From Candidatus Segetimicrobium genomatis (GTDB lineage Bacteria > Sysuimicrobiota > Sysuimicrobiia > Sysuimicrobiales > Segetimicrobiaceae): a stretch of 37,067 bases of DNA. Shown here piece after piece: positions 16,731 through 26,388 of this stretch (position 1 is the stretch's first letter; each line of letters opens with the position of its first letter). Under the pieces are notes generated by a model. It was not told the DNA's origin. It did no database searches and saw only the letters and a program-made list of their open reading frames with translations. The position numbers and the translations under genes were made by a program. The stretch covers positions 1 through 37,067 of the forward strand of contig VBAK01000128.1 in the NCBI GenBank assembly GCA_005882275.1. The letters run 5' to 3'.

Positions 16731-17540
16731 GTGTTCGAAGGGGCGTTTACCGACAAGATCGCGCTCGTGACCGGGGCATCGCGTGGGATCGGACGGGCCA
16801 CCGCCCTCACGTTCGCGCGCGGCGGGGCCGACGTCGTGGTGCACTACCACCGCAGCCAGGCCATGGCCGAGGAGGTCGCCGGGACGGTGCGGGGGCTCGG
16901 CCGGCGCGCGGTCGTGGTGGGGGCGAACCTCGAGGCGCCCGAAGAGATCGCCCGTCTCTTCGATGAAGTCGGCGCCATGTTCGGCGCGCTGGATATCTTT
17001 GTCGCGAATCACGCGGCCACCGCGTTCAAGTCGACCCTGGAGGTCAAACCGCATCACCTCCAGCGGACGTTCGACCTGATCGTCCGGTCGCTCGTCCTGT
17101 GCGTCCAGCGGGCGGTGCCGCTGATGCGGGGCCGGGAGGGAGCGATCGTCACCATCGGCGGGCAGGGCACCGTGGAGTGCCTGCCCAATTATGCTCTGCT
17201 CGCCGCCGCCAAGGGGGCGATGGAGACCTGGACGCGCTATCTCGCCTACGAACTGGCGCGGGACGGCATCACCGCCAACTGCGTCAGCCCCGGGGTGATC
17301 CTGACCGACTCGGCGCGCTTCTACGGCGGCGACCGGTTCGCCGAGTTCGACCGGCTGGTCTCCGCCTACACGCCGCGGGGCCGGATGGGCAGCCCGGAAG
17401 ACGTCGCCGCGGTCGTGGCGTTTCTCTGCACGCCGGCCGCGCGGTACGTGATGGGGCAGACGATCGTGGTCGACGGCGGGCTCGGACTCGTCACCGCGCC
17501 CTTCGAAGCGTTCCGCCTGGGAGGGGAGGGTCGGGCATGA
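16731..17540 (+). CDS. FabL-like enoyl-ACP/CoA reductase (SDR family, Tyr-X6-Lys type)
   Basis: Short-chain dehydrogenase fold of 269 aa with the NAD(P) loop [11 protein letters not shown] (13-23). The catalytic region reads [11 protein letters not shown]: Tyr154 and Lys161 are separated by six residues, as in enoyl reductases (FabI, FabL), not by three as in ordinary SDRs. [11 protein letters not shown], the [13 protein letters not shown] helix and the C-terminal GQTIVVDGG recall Bacillus FabL. Likely reaction: NAD(P)H reduction of an enoyl thioester. GTG 16731 is chosen for GGAGG 8 bases upstream and because residues coded further upstream overlap fabF. The stop overlaps the next start (ATGA). 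Acyl-ACP versus acyl-CoA specificity (as in cyclohexenylcarbonyl-CoA reductases of the same superfamily) cannot be told. Confidence 0.8.
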   Translation: MFEGAFTDKIALVTGASRGIGRATALTFARGGADVVVHYHRSQAMAEEVAGTVRGLGRRAVVVGANLEAPEEIARLFDEVGAMFGALDIFVANHAATAFKSTLEVKPHHLQRTFDLIVRSLVLCVQRAVPLMRGREGAIVTIGGQGTVECLPNYALLAAAKGAMETWTRYLAYELARDGITANCVSPGVILTDSARFYGGDRFAEFDRLVSAYTPRGRMGSPEDVAAVVAFLCTPAARYVMGQTIVVDGGLGLVTAPFEAFRLGGEGRA

Positions 17541-18400
17541 ACAAGGTCGTCACCTGCGAAGAGGTCGTCGCGCAGATCGAGGACGGGGCGACGGTGGCCA
17601 TCGGCGGCTCGTCGCTGTCGCGCAAACCCATGGCCCTCGTGCGCGCGCTGGCCCGCAGCAACCGCAAGAACCTCCGCCTGATCGTGAACGTCGGGGGCCC
17701 GGAGGTCGATCTCCTCATCGGCACGGGACGGGTCGCCGAGGTCATCTACGCGTTCGTCGGGTTCGAGGTGATGGGGCTCGCGCCCCACTTCCGCCGCGCC
17801 CGGCAGGACGGCTCGGTGCGGTTTCAGGAGTGGACCGAGTACACGGTGATGGCCGGGCTGGACGCGGCGATCAAGCGGGTCCCGTTCCTCCCGACCCACG
17901 CCGGGCTGGGCACCGACGTGATGCGGGTCAATCCGGCCTTCCGCACCATCCAGGATCCGTTCGAGGGAACGACGCTCCTGGCCGTGCCCGCCCTCCGGCC
18001 GGACGTGGCGCTGATCCACGTCAACCTGGCGGATCCCCAGGGGAACGGCGTCATCCTGGGGGACGGCCACATGGACGCGCTGTGCGCCAAGGCGGCGCGC
18101 CGGACGTTCCTCTCGGCGGAGCAGATCCTGCTGCCGGAGCGGCTGCAGACCTACGGGCACGACGTCCGGATCCTGCGCCCGCTCGTCACCGGGGTGGTCG
18201 AGGCGCCGTGGGGCGCCCATTTCACGGGGTGCGCCCCCGACTATCGGGCGGACCTCACGCACGTCCAGGAGTACCTGGGCGCCGCCCGCGACGGCCCGGC
18301 CTGGCACGAGTACCTCGAGCGCTACGTGTACGCAAGCGATCAGGAGTACCTGCGGGCCCTCGGCAGCGAGCGGTCGCTGGGGGAGCGGCTCAGAGTGTAG
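17537..18400 (+). CDS. IpdA-like / CoA-transferase family I alpha-type subunit
   Basis: A 287-aa protein of the glutaconate CoA-transferase fold. By eye it resembles IpdA, the large subunit of the mycobacterial enzyme that opens the last steroid ring by hydrolysis of a cyclic ketone CoA ester. Shared stretches are [41 protein letters not shown], and [16 protein letters not shown]. Glu101 (in EWTEYTV) falls where I recall the catalytic glutamate of IpdA (about residue 105). The ATG at 17537 overlaps the upstream stop and follows GGGAGGG. It is coupled to the small subunit 9 bases downstream. It could instead be a true CoA-transferase; substrate unknown. Confidence 0.75.
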   Translation: MNKVVTCEEVVAQIEDGATVAIGGSSLSRKPMALVRALARSNRKNLRLIVNVGGPEVDLLIGTGRVAEVIYAFVGFEVMGLAPHFRRARQDGSVRFQEWTEYTVMAGLDAAIKRVPFLPTHAGLGTDVMRVNPAFRTIQDPFEGTTLLAVPALRPDVALIHVNLADPQGNGVILGDGHMDALCAKAARRTFLSAEQILLPERLQTYGHDVRILRPLVTGVVEAPWGAHFTGCAPDYRADLTHVQEYLGAARDGPAWHEYLERYVYASDQEYLRALGSERSLGERLRV

Positions 18401-18409
18401 GAGGGAATC

Positions 18410-19255
18410 ATGCCGGAGTACAGCATCGACGAGTTGATCATCACCTGCATGGCCCGGGAGCTTCGCGGCGAGGTCATCGTCACGTCCGTGACCTCGCTCG
18501 GCGCGCTGGCCGCGCACCTGGCGAAGAGCACGCACGCGCCCGACCTGGCCGTCCTCTCGACGCCGGAGTCCGGGATGGACGCGATCCCCATGCCCACCCT
18601 CTCCCTCGGCCAGTTCCTCACCGACAACCAGCGGGCCATCCCCCTGACGATGGAAGATATCTTCGACGCGATCTTCACGGACCGGTTCCGCATCTGGATC
18701 AATCCCGCCCAGATCGACCAGGCGGGCAACGTGAACATCTCGGTCATCGGCCCCTGGGAGCACCCCAAGGTCGCCCTGGTGGGCTCGCGCGGCATTCCCG
18801 AGGACACGAGCCACCTCTCGCAGGGCCTCTATTACCTCACGTCGCACACACCCCGGACGGTGGTGCCGAAGGTCGACTTCATCAGCGGCGTCGGGTACAC
18901 GCCCGAGCGGGAGAAGTGGCTGGGCCCGCACGGCGCGCCCACGTGCCTCGTCACCGACCTCGGGGTCTTCGGGTGGGATCCCCAACGCGGCACGATGGCG
19001 CCCCGCAGCCTCCACCCGGGCGTCACGGCGGATCAGGTGAAGGAGCGCACCGGGTTCCCGATCGAGGTGCCGCCCCGGCTGCCGGTGACGGCGCCGCCGG
19101 GCCCCGACGAGATCGCGATCCTCCGCGCCGCCGATCCCCTCGAGGTGCGGAAGCTCGAGTTTTCGTCCGGGAAGGACGCCGCGGAGAAGTTTGCGGCGAT
19201 CTACGAGCGGGAGCGGCAGACGCTCCACGCCGCCTGGCCGCGCCGCCGGCATTGA
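18410..19255 (+). CDS. IpdB-like / CoA-transferase family I beta-type subunit
   Basis: 281 aa, the partner of the upstream subunit. It resembles IpdB and glutaconate CoA-transferase beta subunits. Shared stretches are [53 protein letters not shown] and [18 protein letters not shown]. It has STPESG with Glu53 near the place where true family I transferases carry their acyl-accepting glutamate (about Glu54 in glutaconate CoA-transferase). Hydrolase versus transferase is therefore open. The ATG at 18410 has GGAGGG overlapping the previous stop codon. The C-terminal 40 residues, rich in charged residues, extend past IpdB. Confidence 0.75.
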   Translation: MPEYSIDELIITCMARELRGEVIVTSVTSLGALAAHLAKSTHAPDLAVLSTPESGMDAIPMPTLSLGQFLTDNQRAIPLTMEDIFDAIFTDRFRIWINPAQIDQAGNVNISVIGPWEHPKVALVGSRGIPEDTSHLSQGLYYLTSHTPRTVVPKVDFISGVGYTPEREKWLGPHGAPTCLVTDLGVFGWDPQRGTMAPRSLHPGVTADQVKERTGFPIEVPPRLPVTAPPGPDEIAILRAADPLEVRKLEFSSGKDAAEKFAAIYERERQTLHAAWPRRRH

Positions 19256-19262
19256 TGCGGTG

Positions 19263-20030
19263 ATGGCCGGAGGCCCGCTGGCCGGCCGCCGGGCCGTGGT
19301 CACCGGGGGCGGCCGCGGCATCGGCCGCGCGGTCGCGCTGCACCTCGCCGGGCTGGGCGCCGATGTCGCGGTGCTCGCGCGGACGCGCGAGCAGGTCGAC
19401 CGCGTGGCGCGGGAGGTCGGCGCGCGCGGCGTCCGGGGCATCGGCGTCTCGGCGGATCTCAGCACGTCCGCCGCCTGCCGGACCGGGATGACCGCCGCCC
19501 GGGAGAGCCTCGGCGGCATCGACATGTTGGTGAACAACGCGGGGTGGACGCTCACCACCCCGTTCCTCGAGGAGTCCGAAGACTACTGGCGGCGGGTGAT
19601 CGACATCAATCTCTGGGGGGCCGTCTTCTGCACCCGCGTGGCGCTCGAATGGATGGTGGAGCACGGCGGCGGGGTGATCGTCAATGTCGCCAGCGACGCC
19701 GGGCGCGTCGGCACGGGGGGCGAAGCGGTCTACTCGGCGGCCAAGGGCGGCGTGATCGCGCTCACCCGATCGCTCGCGCGCGAGATGGCGTCCCGGCACG
19801 TCCGGATCAACTGCGTCTGCCCCGGCCCCACCGAGACCGAGGTCCTGGCGGAGAACCGGGCCGATCCTGCCCACGCGTCGCGGATCGAGCGGATGGTCCG
19901 CCTGATCCCGATGCGGCGGGTCGCCCAGCCCGAGGAGATCGCCGAAGTGGTGGCGTTCTTCTGCTCCGACGCCTCCCGCTATATCACGGGGCAGGTGCTG
20001 AGCGTCTCGGGCGGCCTGACGATGGTCTGA
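19263..20030 (+). CDS. BadH-like SDR dehydrogenase
   Basis: Classical SDR of 255 aa: [13 protein letters not shown] loop (12-24), NNAGW (91-95), catalytic Ser144 in [10 protein letters not shown], and Tyr157-X3-Lys161 in VYSAAKGG. The stretch [28 protein letters not shown] and the C-terminal [14 protein letters not shown] look closely like BadH, the 2-hydroxycyclohexanecarboxyl-CoA dehydrogenase of alicyclic acid and benzoate degradation. Ordinary FabG is the alternative, since the families grade into each other. The ATG at 19263 is 8 bases after the CoA-transferase stop, and no good ribosome site is visible. The stop overlaps the next ATG (TGATG). Likely reaction: oxidation or reduction at the beta position of an acyl thioester. 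Confidence 0.75.
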   Translation: MAGGPLAGRRAVVTGGGRGIGRAVALHLAGLGADVAVLARTREQVDRVAREVGARGVRGIGVSADLSTSAACRTGMTAARESLGGIDMLVNNAGWTLTTPFLEESEDYWRRVIDINLWGAVFCTRVALEWMVEHGGGVIVNVASDAGRVGTGGEAVYSAAKGGVIALTRSLAREMASRHVRINCVCPGPTETEVLAENRADPAHASRIERMVRLIPMRRVAQPEEIAEVVAFFCSDASRYITGQVLSVSGGLTMV

Positions 20031-21064
20031 TGGCCGGGCGCGAGCATCCGCTGCGGATCGCCGTGGACTGCATGGGGGGCGATTTTGCCCCCAGGGAAAT
20101 CGTCGCGGGAGCCCTCGCCGCCTCGGGGGAGGAGGAGATCCGTGCGCTCCTCGTGGGCGTCCCGGACGCGATCACCCCCCTGGTCCCCCCCGACGCGCTC
20201 AGGTCGGGCGCGGTCGAGATCGTCCCGAGCGACGGCGCCATTCCCGAGGGGGCGTCTCCGCTGGCGGCCCTGCGGGCCAACCCCAACGCCTCGATGGCCG
20301 TGACGATGCGGCAGGCGGCGCAGGGCCGGGCCGGCGCCGCGGTGAGCGCCGGCAGCACCGGGCCGACGCTGCTCGCCGCGGTCCGGGAGATCGGGATGCT
20401 CAAGGGCGCGCGCCGCGCCTGCGTCGGCCGCCAGATCCTGGGCATGCACCCGGAGACGTTCCTGATCGATCTGGGCCCGACGCTCGACTCCGAACCGCGC
20501 GACCTGCTCGAGTTCGCCGTCATCGGCGCCACCTACATGCGGGTCTTCGGCGGGATCGCCAATCCGACCGTGGCGCTCCTCAGCAACGGGCGCGAGGCCG
20601 GCAAGGGGAACCGCCTCGTCAAGGAGACGGCCGCGCTCCTCGCGCGCAGCGGCCTCCCATTCGTCGGGCTGGTCGAGGGGCACCACCTGATGAGCGGGGC
20701 GGCCAACGTCGTGGTGTGCGATGGGTTTGTGGGGAACGTCGCCCTGAAGACCGTGGAGGGCCTGGGCCGGGAACTCGCCGGGTGGCTGCGGCTCGAGCTG
20801 CGCGGGGAGCTTGCGCCCGAGCGGATCGAGGGGCTCGCCGCCCGGCTGATCGAGATCACCAACCAGATCGACCTTCACGGCAGCCTGCCGCTCCTCGGGA
20901 TCAACGGCAACGTCGTGATGGCCCACGGGGCCTCGGACCGCCACGCCATCCGGGCGGCGATCGCGCAGGCCGTGCTCGCCGTCCGGGGCCGGTTCGTGGA
21001 GAAGCTCCGTGCCGCGCTCGCCGAGGCCCGGGAGCGTCTGGCCCGGCCCGCGAACGCGCCCTAG
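20030..21064 (+). CDS. Divergent PlsX-type phosphate acyltransferase
   Basis: PlsX turns acyl-ACP into acyl-phosphate for phospholipid synthesis. This 344-aa protein has the family start LRIAVDCMGGDFAPREIV, the pattern GKGNRLVKET, and the strong C-terminal block VVVCDGFVGNVALKTVEG. Several motifs depart from ordinary PlsX: SAGNTGA reads SAGSTGP (106-112), DLGANVD reads DLGPTLD (147-153), and NIGEE reads SNGREAG (185-191). The usual neighbours (rpmF, fabH, fabD, acpP) are absent. The ATG at 20030 shares a base with the previous stop. It is probably a specialised paralogue acting on the product of this cluster; a fast-evolving housekeeping PlsX cannot be excluded. It is the last gene before convergent genes. 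Confidence 0.8.
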   Translation: MAGREHPLRIAVDCMGGDFAPREIVAGALAASGEEEIRALLVGVPDAITPLVPPDALRSGAVEIVPSDGAIPEGASPLAALRANPNASMAVTMRQAAQGRAGAAVSAGSTGPTLLAAVREIGMLKGARRACVGRQILGMHPETFLIDLGPTLDSEPRDLLEFAVIGATYMRVFGGIANPTVALLSNGREAGKGNRLVKETAALLARSGLPFVGLVEGHHLMSGAANVVVCDGFVGNVALKTVEGLGRELAGWLRLELRGELAPERIEGLAARLIEITNQIDLHGSLPLLGINGNVVMAHGASDRHAIRAAIAQAVLAVRGRFVEKLRAALAEARERLARPANAP

Positions 21065-21125
21065 CACCGGCTCCCGCAAAGGCCCACCGCGACCGGCGGA
21101 TCGCCCGCCCTCGTCCGCGGTGACC

Positions 21126-22589
21126 TCACGGCGCGCGCGGCGTGCCGCGGTACCCGACACAGTGGAAGAGCCGGAACGTCCGGCCGCCGCCGCCGGCGAA
21201 GGGCACGGTGTACGGCGGCTGCTCGAGGAGCCGCGCGCAGTCGCGCCGGAGCGCGCCGACGGCGTCGCGGGCATCCACCGCCGCGATCCCCTGCCAGCCG
21301 GCGAACCGGTGCGGCGGCGCCCAAAAACTGAACGCGCTCCACCGGGCGGTGCTCGCGGGGAGGCGGTCCGGGGCGTAATAGCCGAAGTAGGCCGCCTGAT
21401 TGTAGCGCTGGCCCACCAGGAGCACGTGCCCCGGATCGCCGAGCGCATCCGCCCGGCGGACCACCTCCGCGGTCACCTCGCGCCAGCCGTAGAGCTCGTC
21501 CCAGCGGAGGGCGGGCGGCAGCGCCGGGACGAACGGGAGGAGCGCCAGGACCGCCAGGGACAGGGCCAGGGTTGAGGCAAACGCCGCCCGGGCCCACCGG
21601 GGGGGCCACAGCGCGCCGAGCGCCAGCACGCCCGCAAGGTAGGCCGGCGCCGCCCAGTTGGGCCGATCCACCCCGAGCAGGCCGCCCAGCGCAACGATGA
21701 GCAGCGTGGGGAATCCGGCGAGCGCCAAAAACGCGAAGCGCTCGTCCCGCCGCCCCTCCCGCCAGCTCCGCCAGAGCGCCCAGAGCATCGCCGGAAACAG
21801 GAGCGGTCCCCCGTAGGCCAGCTGCACCGCGGTGTTGGCCAGGACGCCCCACCCCCTCGGGTTGCCGCCCGGCGGCCCCTGGGCTCCGCCGGCGTGCAGC
21901 CAGAAGACGAGCGAAGCCCACCCGTGCCGCGCGTTCCACACCAGGACCGGCGCGGCGAGGACGGCCGCGAGGATGCCGGCGGTGTACGGCCCGGGGGTGC
22001 GCCACCACCGGCGGTACGGCGGCCGGGAGAGGACGCCGAGCGCCGCCGCGAGCAGGACGATCATCGGATACTTGCTGAGCACCCCGAACCCGAGCGCGGC
22101 GCCGCAGAGCCACCACAGGCGCGGGCTCCCATGGACCGCGCGCCAGAACGCCCACAGGCCGAGCGCCCACCACGCGTAGAGGAGCGGATCGGGGATCGCG
22201 TCGACCGCCTGCAGCGCGAAGATCGGCACCGCGAGGTGCAGCGCGGCGGCGCGCCGGCCGGCCTGCGCGTCGAACAGATCCCGGCCCAGCAGGTAGAGGA
22301 GGGCGGTTGTCGCGAGGGTCGCCAGCATCGCCGGCAGCCGGAGCAGCCACCCGGTCCGGCCGGCCGCGGTGGTCAGCGCGTCCAGCCACGCCACGAGCGG
22401 CGGGTGATCGAGGTACGAGAGGGCGAGGTGCCGCGACCAGAGCCAGTAGTAGGCTTCGTCGTCGATGACCGGGATGCGCGCCGCGACCACCACCCGCGCC
22501 AGCGCGAGGAGCCCGATCCCCAGAACGAGCCAGCGGCCGGACGCGGAGACGCGGGGAGGCGTGCTCCGCCCCCCCGCGTCTCCTGCCAC
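21126..22589 (-). CDS. GT39/ArnT-like membrane glycosyltransferase
   Basis: A 487-aa multi-pass membrane protein of the PMT/ArnT superfamily, which moves sugars from polyprenyl-phosphate donors onto proteins or lipids on the outer face of the membrane. After a first membrane helix (20-37), the loop VIDDEAYYWLWSRH (41-54) carries the acidic catalytic motif. YLDHPPLVAW follows. About ten further hydrophobic segments run to residue 350, and a soluble C-terminal part of about 130 residues includes VGQRYNQAAYFGYY. Acceptor and sugar cannot be predicted. GTG 22589 is the first available start, but the first 15 codons lie in a strong inverted repeat and no good ribosome site is seen. It lies 40 bases downstream of groEL. 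Confidence 0.85.
   Translation of the reverse strand: MAGDAGGRSTPPRVSASGRWLVLGIGLLALARVVVAARIPVIDDEAYYWLWSRHLALSYLDHPPLVAWLDALTTAAGRTGWLLRLPAMLATLATTALLYLLGRDLFDAQAGRRAAALHLAVPIFALQAVDAIPDPLLYAWWALGLWAFWRAVHGSPRLWWLCGAALGFGVLSKYPMIVLLAAALGVLSRPPYRRWWRTPGPYTAGILAAVLAAPVLVWNARHGWASLVFWLHAGGAQGPPGGNPRGWGVLANTAVQLAYGGPLLFPAMLWALWRSWREGRRDERFAFLALAGFPTLLIVALGGLLGVDRPNWAAPAYLAGVLALGALWPPRWARAAFASTLALSLAVLALLPFVPALPPALRWDELYGWREVTAEVVRRADALGDPGHVLLVGQRYNQAAYFGYYAPDRLPASTARWSAFSFWAPPHRFAGWQGIAAVDARDAVGALRRDCARLLEQPPYTVPFAGGGGRTFRLFHCVGYRGTPRAP
22545..22583 (-). repeat. 12-bp inverted repeat at the 5' end of the glycosyltransferase gene
   Basis: GGAGACGCGGGG (22545-22556) and CCCCGCGTCTCC (22572-22583) are perfectly complementary with a 15-base loop. 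In the minus-strand transcript this stable hairpin begins about 45 bases after the groEL stop and covers codons 3-15 of the glycosyltransferase frame as called. No T-run follows. It may attenuate transcription from groESL, stabilise the groEL mRNA 3' end, or control translation of the glycosyltransferase. Confidence 0.6.
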
Positions 22590-22629
22590 GTTCCGATGCC
22601 CGAGCGCCCTCTGGATGCGCGCGCCCCCG

Positions 22630-24566
<1,937 letters not shown>

Positions 24567-24588
24567 ACGTGCCTCCTCCGCGAAAGTC

Positions 24589-24615
24589 TTAGCACTCACA
24601 GAGAGAGAGTGCTAA
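24589..24615. promoter_or_regulatory. CIRCE element (HrcA operator)
   Basis: TTAGCACTC-N9-GAGTGCTAA is a perfect match to the CIRCE consensus. It starts about four bases into the predicted groES transcript, as in classic HrcA-repressed groESL operons. The hrcA gene is not in this window. Confidence 0.97.
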
Positions 24616-24625
24616 TCCACCTCTC

Positions 24626-24655
24626 ACTATAGGGAATTGCACGAGACCCAGGCAA
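24626..24655 (-). promoter_or_regulatory. Promoter of groES-groEL
   Basis: On the minus strand TTGCCT (24655-24650) and TATAGT (24631-24626) are spaced by 18 bases. The predicted start is near 24619, immediately upstream of CIRCE. The promoter is of housekeeping sigma-70 type. Confidence 0.75.
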
Positions 24656-24744
24656 CCCCAAATTGCCCCGAAAATCAGGGGTATGTGCCCCAGATCTCCT
24701 CCACGCTCATCCACCCTCGTCCGATTTGAAGTTTAGGAAAGATT

Positions 24745-24758
24745 GGAACGTGCGTTCC
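24745..24758 (-). terminator. Weak hairpin downstream of tsaD
   Basis: GGAACG and CGTTCC form an inverted repeat with a 2-base centre (effectively 5 bp around a tetraloop), followed on the minus strand by AATCTTTCC. It lies between the tsaD stop and the groES promoter, so it may end the upstream operon. The T-run is poor. Confidence 0.3.
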
Positions 24759-24773
24759 GGGCATCCGTTCCCA

Positions 24774-25844
24774 TCACGGCGGGACGGCGCCCGGCGCCCT
24801 TGCCGTCTCGGGCATGTCCACTCCGAGATCGAGATCGGCGTACGCCCCGAGCCGCCATGACGACCGGAAGCCCTGGGCAAGCCTCGCCGCCCCCGCCGCC
24901 GCGATCATGCCGGCATTGTCGGTGCACAAGGACGGGGGGGGCACATGGCACGCCAGCCCAAGCGCAGCGGCCGCGGCCTCCATCCGGGACCGGAGGCGCG
25001 AGTTCGCGGCCACCCCGCCCGCCAGCAGCACGGAACGCACACCCCTCCCCCGCGCCGCCCGGACGGTCTTTGCCACCAGCACCTCGACGACGTTCTCCTG
25101 GAACGCCGCCGCGATGTCCGCGGCCGCCGCCCCGTCCGGCGCGCCGGCCCCCGGGGCCGCGGCCCCGCCGGGAGCGGCCATCAGGAGACGCACGACCGCG
25201 GTCTTGAGGCCGCTGAAGGAGAAATCGAAGCTGGCCTCCGTCGCAAACGGCAAGGGGAGTTTGACCGCATCCGCCCGTCCCGTCCTCGCCACCCGGTCGA
25301 TCGCCGGGCCGCCCGGATACCCCAACCCGAGCGCCCTGGCGACCTTGTCGAAGGCCTCGCCAGCCGCGTCATCCAGGGTCCGGCCGAGCACCTCGTACCG
25401 CCCGTGATCCGCCATGAGCACGAGGTCGGTGTGGGCGCCCGACACGATCAGGACCAGGGCGGGGAACGCCACGTCCGGGTGCGTCAGAAAGTTGGCGTAG
25501 ATGTGCCCTTCGAGATGGTTGACGCCGATCAGGGGGCGCCCCAGGGCGAACGCGATGGCCTTGGCCTCGGCCACCCCCACGGTCAGGGCGCCCGCGAGCC
25601 CGGGGCCGCTCGTGACGGCGACCGCGTCGATCTCCCCGATCCCCACGCCGGCGGACCCGAGAGCTTCGTCGATGACGGGTCCGAGCCGTTCGAGATGACG
25701 GCGGGAGGCGAGTTCGGGGACGACGCCGCCGTAGCGGGCATGGAGGTCGACCTGCGAGGCCACCACATTCGACCGCAGGCGGCCGTCCGCGAGGACGGCG
25801 GCCGATGTCTCATCACAGGACGTCTCAATGCCGAGCACGCGCAT
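24774..25844 (-). CDS. tsaD: tRNA N6-threonylcarbamoyladenosine transferase TsaD
   Basis: Catalytic subunit that moves threonylcarbamoyl from its AMP carrier to A37 of ANN-reading tRNAs (t6A), together with TsaB and TsaE. It has 356 aa of the Kae1/ASKHA fold. Start VLGIETSCDETSAAV, then VPELASRRHLE, SGPGLAGALTVGV, the metal motif VNHLEGHIYAN, DDAAGEAFDKVARALGLGYPGGP and LAGGVAANSRLR. The motif usually written SGGHT reads SGAHT here. A Gly/Ala/Pro-rich loop of about 20 residues follows the SFSGLKTAV block. It starts at ATG 25844, 24 bases after rimI. Confidence 0.96.
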   Translation of the reverse strand: MRVLGIETSCDETSAAVLADGRLRSNVVASQVDLHARYGGVVPELASRRHLERLGPVIDEALGSAGVGIGEIDAVAVTSGPGLAGALTVGVAEAKAIAFALGRPLIGVNHLEGHIYANFLTHPDVAFPALVLIVSGAHTDLVLMADHGRYEVLGRTLDDAAGEAFDKVARALGLGYPGGPAIDRVARTGRADAVKLPLPFATEASFDFSFSGLKTAVVRLLMAAPGGAAAPGAGAPDGAAAADIAAAFQENVVEVLVAKTVRAARGRGVRSVLLAGGVAANSRLRSRMEAAAAALGLACHVPPPSLCTDNAGMIAAAGAARLAQGFRSSWRLGAYADLDLGVDMPETARAPGAVPP

Positions 25845-25868
25845 CGGAAACCGGAACGAACCGGAGGG

Positions 25869-26387
25869 TCAGGGTGCCCCGAGGTCCAAGTCGGCGCGGT
25901 TTTTCTTGTACCGCTCCTGGAAGAGCTCCTCCCAGAGGTTCCCGGTCCACATGACGATGGCGTCCTCGCGGTTGTCGCTGTAGTACGCTCTGCGAACGCC
26001 GATGTCCTTGAACCCGTACTTCCGGTACAAATTCTGCGCTCCGGCGTTGGACTTGCGCACTTCGAGGGTGATCCAACGCGCCCCCCGCTTCAACGCCTCA
26101 TCGACCAGGGTGACGAGGAGCCGCTCCCCGATCCGCCGCCGCCGGTAGAGCGGGTCGACGGCGATCGTGGTGACATGCGCTTCGTCGAGGATGATCCACA
26201 TGCCCGTGTACCCGACCGTCCGGTGCATCTCGCGCGCGACGAAGTAGCAGGCGAGCCGGTTCTCCAGCTCGTGCAGGTAGGCGTCGCGCGGCCAGGGCGT
26301 GGGGAACGACATCTGCTCGATCTCGAGCACCCCTCCGATGTCCTCCACCCGCATCGGCCGGATCTCCACCTGATTGGTGATCACCAT
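25869..26387 (-). CDS. rimI: Ribosomal-protein-alanine N-acetyltransferase RimI-like (GNAT)
   Basis: GNAT acetyltransferase of 172 aa. EIRPMRVEDIGGVLEIEQMSF at the start contains the substrate-side region. The acetyl-CoA loop is VDPLYRRRRIGERLL (Q/RxxGxG/A type). The segment WITLEVRKSNAGAQNLYRKYGF is typical of RimI. In E. coli RimI acetylates ribosomal protein S18. Placement between tsaB and tsaD is a very common gene order. It starts at ATG 26387, one base after the tsaB stop. Confidence 0.93.
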   Translation of the reverse strand: MVITNQVEIRPMRVEDIGGVLEIEQMSFPTPWPRDAYLHELENRLACYFVAREMHRTVGYTGMWIILDEAHVTTIAVDPLYRRRRIGERLLVTLVDEALKRGARWITLEVRKSNAGAQNLYRKYGFKDIGVRRAYYSDNREDAIVMWTGNLWEELFQERYKKNRADLDLGAP

Positions 26388-26388
26388 C

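Noticed and set aside
15449-16810. Minus-strand frame running antisense through the fabF gene into purD
   Set aside because: It is open only because of base composition; the purD protein clearly starts at 15220 and the antisense translation has no recognisable domain.
21065-21125. Possible terminator between the convergent PlsX-like and glycosyltransferase genes
   Set aside because: Only short imperfect inverted repeats and no T-run on either strand.
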